64,000 nt of DNA from Lentibacter sp. XHP0401 (GTDB lineage: Bacteria; Pseudomonadota; Alphaproteobacteria; Rhodobacterales; Rhodobacteraceae): contig NZ_JAOWLC010000007.1 of assembly GCF_025751535.1 (NCBI RefSeq), positions 1 to 64,000 of the forward strand. The letters are read 5' to 3'. The notes beneath the pieces were generated by a model, which was not told where the DNA came from, searched no databases, and saw only the letters and a list, made by a program, of their open reading frames with translations. Made by a program: the position numbers and the translations under genes. Positions 53,968 to 64,000 of the stretch are shown here, piece by piece. The stretch's first letter is position 1; each line of letters opens with the position of its first letter.

Positions 53968-54001
53968 TTCAAGTCTCCCTGTTTAGGTTTTTGTAGTTGG
54001 T

Positions 54002-54808
54002 TTAATTCTTGATTTTACTGAGCAACGTGAAGGCAACAACCATCGTCACGGAAATAGCAACCAGCACCGTCGAAATCGCGTTAACTTCCGGGGTAATCAC
54101 ACGGCGCAACTGGCCAAGCATATAAGTCGGCAGCGTGTCTTGCCCTGCCGATTTAACAAACTCTGTGATCACTACGTCATCCAAGGATATCACAAAAGCC
54201 AGCATCGCGCCTGCCAGAATACCCGGCCAAAGCTGTGGCAGTGTCACGCGGCGAAATACCTGAAAGGGCGTAGCGTAAAGATCGGCTGCCGCCTGCTCAA
54301 GGCTCAGGTCCATGCCCTGAAGCCGTGCACGGATCGGCAAGTAGGCAAAGGGAATACAGAATGCCGAGTGCGCAACGACAAGATACAGAAGCCCCGAATA
54401 GCCTGTGGCCACTTTAATCATCGCAAACAAAATCAGAAGCGCTACAGCCGTGACAATCTCGGGAACCATGAGCGGCTGGTTGATCATTGCAAAGACAGCA
54501 CTTTGCCCTTTGAACTTACGCGTGCGCGTCGTCGCCAAGGCAGCCAACACAGCACAGGTCGTCGCTGTCAGCGAAGCCCAAAACGCAAGCACAAGACTGC
54601 GCACAGTAGCTTCTTGCACCTGCTCGTTGGCCCAGGCCGATTGATACCAACGCCAGGAAAACCCTTCCCAGATAGCAATCGAAGTGCCCGAGTTAAACGA
54701 GTAGGTCACCAACAAAACAATCGGCAGATACAGCATCCCGAAACAGACCAATGCGATTGTCGTAAACCCGGTCTGGCGCCGGATATTAAAACCCTTGTTC
54801 TTAGCCAT
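54002..54808 (-). CDS. potC: Polyamine ABC transporter permease
   Basis: A 268-residue inner-membrane permease with six membrane helices. The EAA loop reads EQAAADLYATPFQVFRRVTLPQL, and LAFVISLDDVVITEFV is typical of PotC. It overlaps potB by eight bases and pairs with it. Confidence 0.93.
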   Translation of the reverse strand: MAKNKGFNIRRQTGFTTIALVCFGMLYLPIVLLVTYSFNSGTSIAIWEGFSWRWYQSAWANEQVQEATVRSLVLAFWASLTATTCAVLAALATTRTRKFKGQSAVFAMINQPLMVPEIVTAVALLILFAMIKVATGYSGLLYLVVAHSAFCIPFAYLPIRARLQGMDLSLEQAAADLYATPFQVFRRVTLPQLWPGILAGAMLAFVISLDDVVITEFVKSAGQDTLPTYMLGQLRRVITPEVNAISTVLVAISVTMVVAFTLLSKIKN

Positions 54809-55712
54809 GCTTCACCTCCTCGTTACCAACCGCGCGCACGTAAGCCATGAGCGCAACCATCACGATCGCAAGAAGCGTAATCGAAAGCGCTGCTCCCAGC
54901 GGCCAGTTCCGCCCTTGGCCAAACTGCAATTCAATGAGGTTACCGATCATCAAATGATTGCCCCCGCCCATAACGCGCGGCGTCACATAAGCGCCGAGCG
55001 ACGGAACAAAAACAAGGATCGAGCCAGCAATCACACCCGGCTTGACCAAGGGGAAAATAACACGGCGCAACACCTTCATTCGCGTGGCGTAGAGGTCATA
55101 TCCTGCCTCCACGAGGCTGAAATCCAGTCTCTCCATCGACGCATAAAGGGGCAGAACCATCAGAGGCAGGTAAACATAAACCATCCCCAGCGCGATCGAG
55201 AACTCGGTATAAAGGATCTGGAGCGGCTCATCTATCATCCCGAGTGACATCAAAATCGTGTTCACAGTGCCTTCGTTGCGAATAAGCTCAACGATAGCAA
55301 ATGTGCGGATAACAAGGTTGGTCCAGAACGGTATCATGATCAGCAGCATCCAGAGATCACGATGCTCTTTGCGCCGTGTCGCAATGAAGTAGGCCGTTGG
55401 AAAACCGAAGAAAATACACACCAATGTTGTGATCAGTGACAGCTTCACCGAACGCCAGAAAATGCTCAGGTGCGCATCCGACAAGCTTAGCGTGTCGTCA
55501 AAAATATCGCGCTGCATAAACACATTAAACCACGCGTCCGCCGAGAAGCCCCACTCCACTCCGCCATAGTCACCCGCTGTGAGAAACGAATAAACCAGCG
55601 TAATCAAAAGTGGCCCGCTCGCGGCAATGACCAGAATAAACAACGCGGGCGCAAGAAGCATCCAGCGGACACGAGAGGCGCGCTTTGCCGCCTTGTGAGA
55701 GAGATCCGCCAT
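54801..55712 (-). CDS. potB: Polyamine ABC transporter permease
   Basis: A 303-residue inner-membrane permease. The periplasmic loop is longer than in PotC (about residues 45-85, DYGGVEWGFSADAW). The EAA loop reads EAGYDLYATRMKVLRRVIFPL and is followed by FVPSLGAYVTPRVMGGG, typical of PotB. It lies three bases after potA. Confidence 0.93.
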   Translation of the reverse strand: MADLSHKAAKRASRVRWMLLAPALFILVIAASGPLLITLVYSFLTAGDYGGVEWGFSADAWFNVFMQRDIFDDTLSLSDAHLSIFWRSVKLSLITTLVCIFFGFPTAYFIATRRKEHRDLWMLLIMIPFWTNLVIRTFAIVELIRNEGTVNTILMSLGMIDEPLQILYTEFSIALGMVYVYLPLMVLPLYASMERLDFSLVEAGYDLYATRMKVLRRVIFPLVKPGVIAGSILVFVPSLGAYVTPRVMGGGNHLMIGNLIELQFGQGRNWPLGAALSITLLAIVMVALMAYVRAVGNEEVKHG

Positions 55713-55715
55713 GCG

Positions 55716-56810
55716 CTAGTCCCTCAATACTTGCGCGACATCCGCGCCAAATTTCACACCCACCCGCGATCCCTTTTCAAACTGCGAAGCGGCGTCAGGC
55801 GTATTTTGCTGACGCAAAACAAATGCGGTGCCGTCATCGAGCGCCACATGATAATGGGTGTCGGTCCCGAAGTAGACGATATTGTCGAGCGTGCCCGCAA
55901 GTATCCCTTCGCCTTCACCTGAAAGGCTTGCGTGCTCGGGCCTGATCGCCAGTGTCACCATGCCCTTGCCCTCAGTGCCTTCCTGCGCGCGCGCCATCGT
56001 GGTTTTCCCCGACGACAACCGCACCTCTGCTGTCTGCCCCGTCGCCGAAACCAGTTCGGCTTCCAGAAAGTTTGTATCGCCAATAAAGTCCGCAACAAAC
56101 CTCTCGGCAGGATGGTCGTAAATGTCACGTGGACCGCCAATCTGGCGGATCGAACCCGCACTCATCACAGCAATACGGTCCGACATGGTCAGCGCTTCTT
56201 CCTGATCATGCGTCACAAAGATAAAGGTAATTCCCGTCTCGGTCTGAAGCCGCTTCAGCTCAAGTTGCATTTCTTTGCGCAGCTTGAAGTCGAGCGCGCT
56301 CAATGGCTCGTCCAACAGCAAGACTTTCGGCTTGGGCGCAAGTGCACGTGCCAATGCCACCCGCTGTTGTTGTCCGCCCGAAATCTGGCTGGTCTGGCGG
56401 TCCGCCATGGCGGTCATCTGGACAAGCTCCATCATCTCATCGACCGTCGCTTTAATTTCGTCTTTCGGTTTGCCCAGCATCTCAAGCCCGAAGCTGATGT
56501 TCTGCGCCACAGTAAGATGTGGAAAAAGCGCATAGCTTTGAAAAACCGTATTCACAGGCCGCTTGTGCGGCGGCAGATCAACGATATTTTCACCAAACAT
56601 CTCGAGCGTGCCTGAGGTCGGGCTTTCAAAACCCGCAATCATGCGCAAAAGCGTGGTTTTGCCGCAACCCGATGGCCCCAGAAGGGTGAAAAATTCATTA
56701 TCGGCAATTTCAAGGCTCGCATCCGCCAACGCCACAACGGGGGGGCTCCCCTGATAAACCTTTCGTAGATTTCTCACGCTGATTGCAGAACTCAAATCGC
56801 TTCTCCCCAT
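55716..56810 (-). CDS. potA: Polyamine ABC transporter ATP-binding protein
   Basis: A 364-residue ATPase. Walker A is GPSGCGKTT, the signature is [15 protein letters not shown], Walker B is [12 protein letters not shown], and the switch is THDQEEA. The C-terminal TOBE domain (about 280-360) contains [10 protein letters not shown]. It is first in the operon. The ATG at 56810 could shift to a downstream site, since the first residues ([19 protein letters not shown]) before the domain are short. Confidence 0.93.
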   Translation of the reverse strand: MGRSDLSSAISVRNLRKVYQGSPPVVALADASLEIADNEFFTLLGPSGCGKTTLLRMIAGFESPTSGTLEMFGENIVDLPPHKRPVNTVFQSYALFPHLTVAQNISFGLEMLGKPKDEIKATVDEMMELVQMTAMADRQTSQISGGQQQRVALARALAPKPKVLLLDEPLSALDFKLRKEMQLELKRLQTETGITFIFVTHDQEEALTMSDRIAVMSAGSIRQIGGPRDIYDHPAERFVADFIGDTNFLEAELVSATGQTAEVRLSSGKTTMARAQEGTEGKGMVTLAIRPEHASLSGEGEGILAGTLDNIVYFGTDTHYHVALDDGTAFVLRQQNTPDAASQFEKGSRVGVKFGADVAQVLRD

Positions 56811-56883
56811 CGCGCCATACCGGCGCTATCTGTCACTAAGGGCTCTTTTGACCCTTTGTTTATTCTTTCAAGACTACGCAGAT

Positions 56884-56946
56884 TACCCCTTCACGTAATA
56901 CCCCGATTGGGGTAGTTTTTGAAAAAATATGATCATATTAGGGGTA
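56884..56946. promoter_or_regulatory. GGGGTA half-sites and palindrome between potA and luxR-type gene
   Basis: A 16-base palindrome TACCCC-GATT-GGGGTA occupies 56899-56914. A further TACCCC lies at 56884-56889 and a GGGGTA at 56941-56946, the latter within the ribosome site of the regulator. The sites fill the divergent control region, as expected for a GerE-type regulator binding its own promoter and that of pot. Confidence 0.6.
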
Positions 56947-56949
56947 TAA

Positions 56950-57747
56950 ATGGCCGAAAATCTATCCCGCCGCGACGTGATCCGCCTGCGTAAAGCAATG
57001 ACGAGCACACAGAGCGATTCCTTTTTCTATCATCTGCGCAATCTCCTACGCGCCAAGCTTCACTTTGACACTCTGTTGATTATGCAGTTTCAAAAAAGTG
57101 GCACACCCCGCTTGCATAACGGCTGGTTGCGGCGCACTGCCGCTTTAGAAGGCGCAATGCGACAATATCTGGCAGGCGCATACCGGCTCGATCCCTTCTA
57201 TCAGTATCCGGCGCCTCCGCAGGACGGCGCGATGTATCGCCTCTCCGAGATCGCCCCCGACCGCTTTTTTACCAGCGAATACTATCTGCGCTACTATCGT
57301 AAAACCCAACTTTGCGATGAAATCGGACTGCTCTGCCCGCTCGAAAACGGCAGTATCGCTCATCTTTCCCTTAGCCGCCGCGCACAAGCCGGCCCCTTCA
57401 AACGCAAAGAACTTCAATGCCTCAGGCATTACAGCCCCCTACTGCTAGAGATGCTCCGATCCCATTGTAACTTTCGCGCACAGCACATGGACCAAAACGC
57501 CGAAACGCCTTCCCGCCCGCTCTCGCAAATTATCCGCACCGAGGCCGCCGAAACGCTCGGCGTCAAGCTCACCAAACGTGAAACACAGGTCGCTGAACTG
57601 GTGCTTCAAGGGCATTCCAACCCTTCCGCGGCGCTCAAGCTCGGCATGGCCTATGAAACAGCGAAGGTTCACCGGCGCAACATCTATCGCAAGCTTGGCA
57701 TTTCTTCACAGGGCGAACTTTTCTCGCTGTTCAAAGATGTCATCTAG
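56950..57747 (+). CDS. LuxR-family transcriptional regulator
   Basis: A 265-residue regulator. A C-terminal GerE helix-turn-helix domain (about 198-260) reads LTKRETQVAELVLQGHSNPSAALK, split here as LTKRETQVAEL and LGMAYETAKVHRRNIYRKLG. The N-terminal 190 residues (KLHFDTLLIMQF, DPFYQYPAPPQDGAM) lack the canonical autoinducer-binding triad that I would expect in a LuxR receptor, so it is probably a solo regulator of another signal. It diverges from the polyamine operon, its likely target. Its stop overlaps oxyR by four bases. Confidence 0.85.
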   Translation: MAENLSRRDVIRLRKAMTSTQSDSFFYHLRNLLRAKLHFDTLLIMQFQKSGTPRLHNGWLRRTAALEGAMRQYLAGAYRLDPFYQYPAPPQDGAMYRLSEIAPDRFFTSEYYLRYYRKTQLCDEIGLLCPLENGSIAHLSLSRRAQAGPFKRKELQCLRHYSPLLLEMLRSHCNFRAQHMDQNAETPSRPLSQIIRTEAAETLGVKLTKRETQVAELVLQGHSNPSAALKLGMAYETAKVHRRNIYRKLGISSQGELFSLFKDVI

Positions 57748-58637
57748 GCTTCCGCAGCAGCCGAACGCACAACAGCCGCCACATCCCGCAACTGCGCAAT
57801 CAACGGGCTACTCTTGCGCCAGACCATCCCGACAGTGCGCGTAGGTTCGGGGGCCGCAAACCGCGCCAAAGCAACAGCCGCCGAGCGCGTCTCGACAGGC
57901 ACAGCCATCTCCGGAATAAGCGTGACACCCATTCCCGCGCCTACCATCTGCACCAATGTCGACAACGAACTCGCGTCAAACCCGTCACGCGGGCGAACCT
58001 GCGGCAGCGAGCAAACCGAAAGCGCCTGATCGCGAAAGCAGTGCCCTTCCTCCAAAAGCAAAAGCCGCATCCTGCTGAGGCTATCGGCACTCGGTATAGG
58101 CAAATCAGAATCCCCTTCAGGGCGCACCAAAACAAAGCTCTCCTCAAAAAGCCGGACTTCCTCAAAGCTCGGCTCCGAAATAGGCAAAGCCACAATAGCT
58201 GTATCCAGCCGGCCCTCATCAAGCTCCGCCAAAAGCTTTGACGTCACCGTCTCTCGTACCTGAATATCAAGCCGGGGGTATGTCGCTGCCAGCGCCTTAA
58301 AGACCCGTGGCAAAAGGTAGGGCGCAATCGTCGGAATAACCCCGAGGCGCAAACGGCCGCTGAATTCCTCCTGCGCCTTACGGGCCATTTCCCCAAGCTC
58401 TTCCGCCCCACGCAACACTTGTCGTGCATGGCCGGCAAAATCCTCGCCAAAGGCCGTCAGCCGCACCTGCCGCGCGGCGCGCTCGAACAAGGCCATGCCA
58501 AGCTGCCCTTCAAGCTCCTTGATCTGCATTGAAAGCGCGGGCTGCGAAACAGAGCACACTTCCGCAGCACGCCCGAAATGCCCTTGGCTCGCCAAAGCTT
58601 CAAAATAACGCAACTGTCTCAAGGTGATATTCGCCAT
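57744..58637 (-). CDS. oxyR: Hydrogen-peroxide-inducible regulator OxyR
   Basis: A 297-residue LysR-type activator. The N-terminal winged helix starts TLRQLRYFEALASQGHFGRAA. The redox pair is present: Cys200 in EEGHCFRDQ and Cys209, nine residues apart, exactly as in E. coli OxyR (Cys199/208). The disulfide turns on antioxidant genes, here katG, which diverges from it. The start at 58637 is preferred to the ATG at 58643 because AGGA is better spaced. Confidence 0.94.
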   Translation of the reverse strand: MANITLRQLRYFEALASQGHFGRAAEVCSVSQPALSMQIKELEGQLGMALFERAARQVRLTAFGEDFAGHARQVLRGAEELGEMARKAQEEFSGRLRLGVIPTIAPYLLPRVFKALAATYPRLDIQVRETVTSKLLAELDEGRLDTAIVALPISEPSFEEVRLFEESFVLVRPEGDSDLPIPSADSLSRMRLLLLEEGHCFRDQALSVCSLPQVRPRDGFDASSLSTLVQMVGAGMGVTLIPEMAVPVETRSAAVALARFAAPEPTRTVGMVWRKSSPLIAQLRDVAAVVRSAAAEA

Positions 58638-58643
58638 AAGCAT

Positions 58644-60933
<2,290 letters not shown>

Positions 60934-60954
60934 GCTTCACCGCAAACCAGAGGA

Positions 60955-60985
60955 AAAGGCGCAGCTTTCGGGCTGCGCCTTTTTC
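60955..60985. terminator. Bidirectional terminator after katG
   Basis: AAGGCGCAG (60956-60964) pairs with CTGCGCCTT (60973-60981), followed by T's on the plus strand and, in reverse, T's from the A run at 60953-60957. It separates convergent katG and the ligase gene. Confidence 0.9.
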
Positions 60986-60990
60986 GTTCC

Positions 60991-62760
60991 TCACAGCATC
61001 AGAACACCTGCGCCACCCTCACAAAGCCTGCCAACAAGCTCCATGCGCCGCCCCGTGATCTTACGGCTGTTCAGATTGCCCTTGGCCGTCACTTCACCCG
61101 CGCCAAGCTGCGGTGGCTCGGCCAGAAACAGCGCAGCGCCAACCCTGCGGCTCGCCCCCGAATGTGCCGCATTCCAATCCGTCAGCCGTTCCCTCAGAGC
61201 CGCCAAAGCACGGGCGCAAATCATCATATCCCCCGCTTCGTCAAGGCTCATCCCGTTCGCGACAAACACCTCACGGTCAGGCACAAGCATCACCCCGATC
61301 TGCTCCTGCCCCTCCCCCACAATCACAAGGTCGAGCGCCAGAGGTTGCAACCAGTCCAGCAATGCCTCGCGCAGCTCGGCCACACGCACCCATGTTCCGC
61401 TCGAAAGCTTGAACTCTTCCGAAAGCCGCCCCTCAAAGCGCAGCCCCTTGTTGGCATCTTCTGGGTCGACAAACGAAACCGCGTCTTCCGTGCGCAAATA
61501 GCCCTCCCCGTCAAAAGCTTCAGCCGTTTTTTCGGGCGCACCGTGATAGCCCTTAAAAATACTCGGTCCCTTCACGCGCAGCTCATAGCGTCCTTCTTCA
61601 AGCGGGCACAGCTTCACATCAACACCGCTCACGGGCACACCCAGCCCGCCCGCCTGACCGCCCGGCTCATGCGGTAAAATACAACATGGCGCAGTCTCGG
61701 TCATACCCCAGGAGGTTGTCATCAACGGCGTTGAACCTGCTGCACGTGCCACCCGTTCAAGCCCCTGCCAAATATCCTGTGGCAAGACAGCGCCCGCATA
61801 GAACAGCATATCCAGCCGGCCAAAAACATGCGCCGCCAGCGCGCTGTCTTTTTCCAGAGCCGCAAGCAGCATCCCATAGCCCACAGGTACGTTAAACATC
61901 AGGCTCGGCTGCACCATTGCAAGGTTTTCCAAAGTGCGCTCAAAACGCCCCTGAACTGGCTTACCATCGTCGATGTAAAGGCTCCCGCCATTGGCCAACA
62001 TCAGGTTAAAGTTATGCGAGCCACCAAACACATGGCTCCACGGCAGCCAATCCACAATGCACGGTGGCGCATCACCCAAAAACGGCAGCGCCCCACGCAG
62101 CTGCGCTTGGTTCACACACATCATCTCCTGCGTGGTCAAAACGCCCTTGGGTCGTGAGTTCGATCCGCTGGTCATCAATATCTTCGCCAGCGTTTTGGGT
62201 CCGACTTGTCCATAAGCCACCTCAAGCGCACCGCTCACAGGTGTCGCACACATCAAGTCAAGATCAGCGGCGCTCACCCGCTCGGCCTTCACAAGCTCAA
62301 GGGCCGCGCCAAAACGCTCAAGGTCTTCCGCATAAACAAGGGCCGGTTTTACATCCCGCGCAACCTCGGAAACCCGCCCACGCGCCTCGGGGATCAGTGC
62401 ATATTGTTCCGTCAACGGCACAAGCGGCACACCGACATACTGCGCCGCCAGCGCCAACAACCCATGGCGCACAGAATTACCCGACAAAACAAGAATGGGC
62501 GTATCGGCCGTTAGTCCACGTTGCAAAAGCGCGCTCGCAATCCCCTGAACTTTGTCCAGAACCTCAGCGTAGCCCAGTGTATACCACCCCGCACCTTGTC
62601 GCTCGGCAAGGAACACCCGTTCAGGTGCGGCCTCGGCCCAATGATGCAGCCAAATACCCGTCTTTTCGGCCACAGGCCCAAGCGGATGCCCGGAGCGTAA
62701 ATGCAATGTCCCGTCCACGTCGCGGCCAACACGCACCCGATGAGGCAAATAACGCGTCAC
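60991..62760 (-). CDS. Feruloyl-CoA synthase-like AMP-dependent ligase
   Basis: A 589-residue adenylate-forming ligase most like feruloyl-CoA synthase, which activates ferulate and related hydroxycinnamates from lignin. The phosphate loop reads LMTSGSNSRPKGVL, the A5 region TSWGMTETAP, and the hinge RFEGRLSEEFKLSSG. The usual catalytic lysine position lies in the final TAKGNLNSRK. It overlaps no gene but lies three bases after the fumarylacetoacetate hydrolase-like gene, so they form an operon. The rest of the ferulate pathway (hydratase/aldolase) is not in the window. Confidence 0.8.
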   Translation of the reverse strand: MTRYLPHRVRVGRDVDGTLHLRSGHPLGPVAEKTGIWLHHWAEAAPERVFLAERQGAGWYTLGYAEVLDKVQGIASALLQRGLTADTPILVLSGNSVRHGLLALAAQYVGVPLVPLTEQYALIPEARGRVSEVARDVKPALVYAEDLERFGAALELVKAERVSAADLDLMCATPVSGALEVAYGQVGPKTLAKILMTSGSNSRPKGVLTTQEMMCVNQAQLRGALPFLGDAPPCIVDWLPWSHVFGGSHNFNLMLANGGSLYIDDGKPVQGRFERTLENLAMVQPSLMFNVPVGYGMLLAALEKDSALAAHVFGRLDMLFYAGAVLPQDIWQGLERVARAAGSTPLMTTSWGMTETAPCCILPHEPGGQAGGLGVPVSGVDVKLCPLEEGRYELRVKGPSIFKGYHGAPEKTAEAFDGEGYLRTEDAVSFVDPEDANKGLRFEGRLSEEFKLSSGTWVRVAELREALLDWLQPLALDLVIVGEGQEQIGVMLVPDREVFVANGMSLDEAGDMMICARALAALRERLTDWNAAHSGASRRVGAALFLAEPPQLGAGEVTAKGNLNSRKITGRRMELVGRLCEGGAGVLML

Positions 62761-62763
62761 AGC

Positions 62764-63462
62764 CTATTCCGCGGCCGTCAGCTCAAACATCACACCCTCA
62801 AGCCCGTCAATCTTGCCGCTGATCTTGTCACCGGCCACAACTGGCCCAACGCCCGCAGGCGTGCCCGTCAGAATGATGTCTCCCGCGCCCAGATGATAAT
62901 ACTGCGAAAGATGAGAAACGATCTCGGCACAGCTCCAAACCATATCGCCAAGACTCGCATCCTGCTTCACCGCGCCATTCACCTCAAGATGAATGCGCCG
63001 GTCAGCCAACGCATCAAACTCCGAAGCTTTCGTAAGCGGGCCGAGCACAGCAGAGCCCTCCACATCCTTGCCGAGCGACCATGGCCTGCGGTTGTCTTTC
63101 CCGTCTTGCTGGCGGTCGCGCCGCGTCATATCAAGCGCTGAACCGTAAGCGTAGATTGCCGCCTGCGCTTCGGCTTCACTGGCGCGAAACACAGGTCCGC
63201 CCAGCACAAAAGCAAGTTCCATTTCGTGATGATAATTCTCTGTTCCGGGCGGGTAAGGCAACACCGCCCCGCTTTTCACCGCATGGGCCACCTGCTTCGT
63301 GAAATACCAAGGCGCCTCGCGGTCAACTTCACCGCCCATCTCGGCGGCATGGGCAACATAGTTGCGCCCCACACAAAATATCCGCCGCACAGGATAAAGC
63401 CTGGCCTCGCCCTGCACCTCAAGCGCAAAGACCTCTGGCGCATCAAATATGTAGTCGCTCAT
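62764..63462 (-). CDS. Fumarylacetoacetate hydrolase-family protein (fumarylpyruvate hydrolase-like)
   Basis: A 232-residue metal hydrolase. FCVGRNYVAHAAEMG and NYHHEMELAFVLG (metal Glu) and SALDMTRRD, then GDIILTGTPAGVGP, match the family that cleaves fumarylpyruvate or acylpyruvates at the end of aromatic catabolism (gentisate pathway). The start at 63462 follows GAGGGAG. Pairing with the ligase gene links it to aromatic acid breakdown. Confidence 0.87.
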   Translation of the reverse strand: MSDYIFDAPEVFALEVQGEARLYPVRRIFCVGRNYVAHAAEMGGEVDREAPWYFTKQVAHAVKSGAVLPYPPGTENYHHEMELAFVLGGPVFRASEAEAQAAIYAYGSALDMTRRDRQQDGKDNRRPWSLGKDVEGSAVLGPLTKASEFDALADRRIHLEVNGAVKQDASLGDMVWSCAEIVSHLSQYYHLGAGDIILTGTPAGVGPVVAGDKISGKIDGLEGVMFELTAAE

Positions 63463-63519
63463 GGCATTCTCCCTCTTCTGACCCAGCTTTAACGAAGGTC
63501 GCACCGAGGGAAAAGCCGC

Positions 63520-64000
63520 TTACTTCTTCTTTACATACTGCGTGAGAATAACAATGCGCTGGCCCTCAACGCGGCCTTCGATGTGCTCGGGGTTGTCAGC
63601 CACAAGGCTGATACCGCGCACGGCCGTGCCGCGCTTGGCGGTGAACCCCCCGCCTTTAACGGGCAAATCCTTGATCAGAACGACAGTATCACCCTGCGAA
63701 AGCGACACACCGTTGGAGTCCTTGTGCGCGCTCTCGGCAGCGACATTATCCGCCCAGGCCTGCGTCTCTTCATCAAGGTAAAGCTGCTCTGCCAAATCCT
63801 GCGCCCAGCCCTCGGCACTCAGCCGCTTGAGCATCCGCGCAGCAATCACTTGCACCGCAGGCTCCTCGCTCCACATCGCCGAAGCCAGCCCGCGCCAGTG
63901 GTTGGCCTCCGGCTCGCCGGCGATCTGCTCGGCACAAACAGCACAGACCATCGCCTGCGCGCCATGCGGCCCGCCCTCGACATCAACGGCAATCAAATCA
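63520..64000 (-). CDS. PhnA/YjdM-family protein (partial, N-terminus outside window)
   Basis: The C-terminal 159 residues of a PhnA-type protein. A CAVC pair near the visible start (from AMVCAVCAEQI) is a piece of the zinc-ribbon region. The C-terminal PhnA domain reads KDSNGVSLSQGDTVVLIKDLPVKGGGFTAKRG in part, here SQGDTVVLIKDLPVKG and RIVILTQYVKKK. Despite its name the protein is not an established phosphonatase. The reading frame stays open to the right edge, and no good start codon lies inside the window. Confidence 0.85.
   Translation of the reverse strand, partial: DLIAVDVEGGPHGAQAMVCAVCAEQIAGEPEANHWRGLASAMWSEEPAVQVIAARMLKRLSAEGWAQDLAEQLYLDEETQAWADNVAAESAHKDSNGVSLSQGDTVVLIKDLPVKGGGFTAKRGTAVRGISLVADNPEHIEGRVEGQRIVILTQYVKKK

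Noticed and set aside
56950-57747. LuxR-type gene as a quorum-sensing receptor
   Set aside because: No luxI-like gene in the window, and the expected autoinducer-binding residues are not evident in the N-terminal part.

Overview
The window is a chromosomal segment of an alphaproteobacterium, almost certainly a marine Rhodobacterales (Roseobacter-group) bacterium. The evidence is the split F0 ATP synthase operon (atpI-B-E-F'-F) with no F1 genes beside it, the GTG-started glnK with amtB, the zinc-free long form of ribosomal protein L36 beside tRNA-Val, a saccharopine lysine-degradation pair, a MutL carrying its own endonuclease motif, and moderately high-GC coding sequence. I saw no insertion sequence, prophage, CRISPR array or plasmid gene, so this is core and strain-variable chromosome rather than an island.

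Layout. 1-1700: N-formylglutamate amidohydrolase, tRNA-Val(GAC) and rpmJ. 1.8-2.7 kb: an exported protein of unknown function. 2.7-11.7 kb: a leftward operon of two acyl/aryl-CoA ligases and a complete Liv-type ABC importer, probably for an aromatic or fatty acid. It diverges from a two-component system at 11.9-14.5 kb. 14.6-19.5 kb: a solitary 2Fe-2S/4Fe-4S/Mo formate dehydrogenase catalytic subunit, an HNH nuclease and an M20 amidohydrolase. 19.7-22.8 kb: a histidine phosphatase, then both saccharopine enzymes with a PQ-loop (SemiSWEET) transporter between them. 23-26.3 kb: DUF3775-like, rmuC, mutL. 26.4-28.1 kb: glnK-amtB. 28.4-33.2 kb: a PBP1A-type peptidoglycan synthase, a lipoprotein, a 401-residue polytopic membrane protein and a FadR-type regulator with a likely self-operator. 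33.3-35.9 kb: F0 ATP synthase. 36.2-37.5 kb: ArsR and LysR regulators. 38.3-43.3 kb: ffh, two GNAT acetyltransferases, chorismate mutase, rpsP, a 50-residue membrane protein, rimM and a sulfotransferase-like gene. 43.4-49 kb: a dienoyl-CoA reductase-like enzyme, conserved hypotheticals, a lipoprotein, an SRPBCC protein and NudC. 49.2-51.2 kb: a CpdB-like metallophosphatase followed directly by the SRP RNA (ffs). 51.2-57.7 kb: a YtcJ-like amidohydrolase and a polyamine ABC importer, diverging from a LuxR-type regulator. 57.7-60.9 kb: oxyR and katG, divergent. 61-64 kb: a feruloyl-CoA synthase-like ligase, a fumarylpyruvate hydrolase-like enzyme and a partial PhnA.

How the genes fit together. 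Several parts point to a generalist that scavenges dissolved organic matter: the acid importer with its CoA ligases, polyamine uptake, lysine catabolism, ammonium uptake with PII control, feruloyl-CoA and fumarylacetoacetate-hydrolase chemistry, and formate oxidation. SRP protein (ffh) and SRP RNA (ffs) both lie here, about 13 kb apart.

The most unusual structure is non-coding. Two intergenic loci (141-168 and 41003-41030) each carry three GTGCAC palindromes at exactly 11-base spacing. A two-hairpin repeat marks three convergent gene junctions (14.5, 22.9 and 43.4 kb), with a degenerate fourth copy at 36.1 kb. Palindromic candidate operators precede the arsR, luxR, gntR and polytopic-membrane-protein genes.
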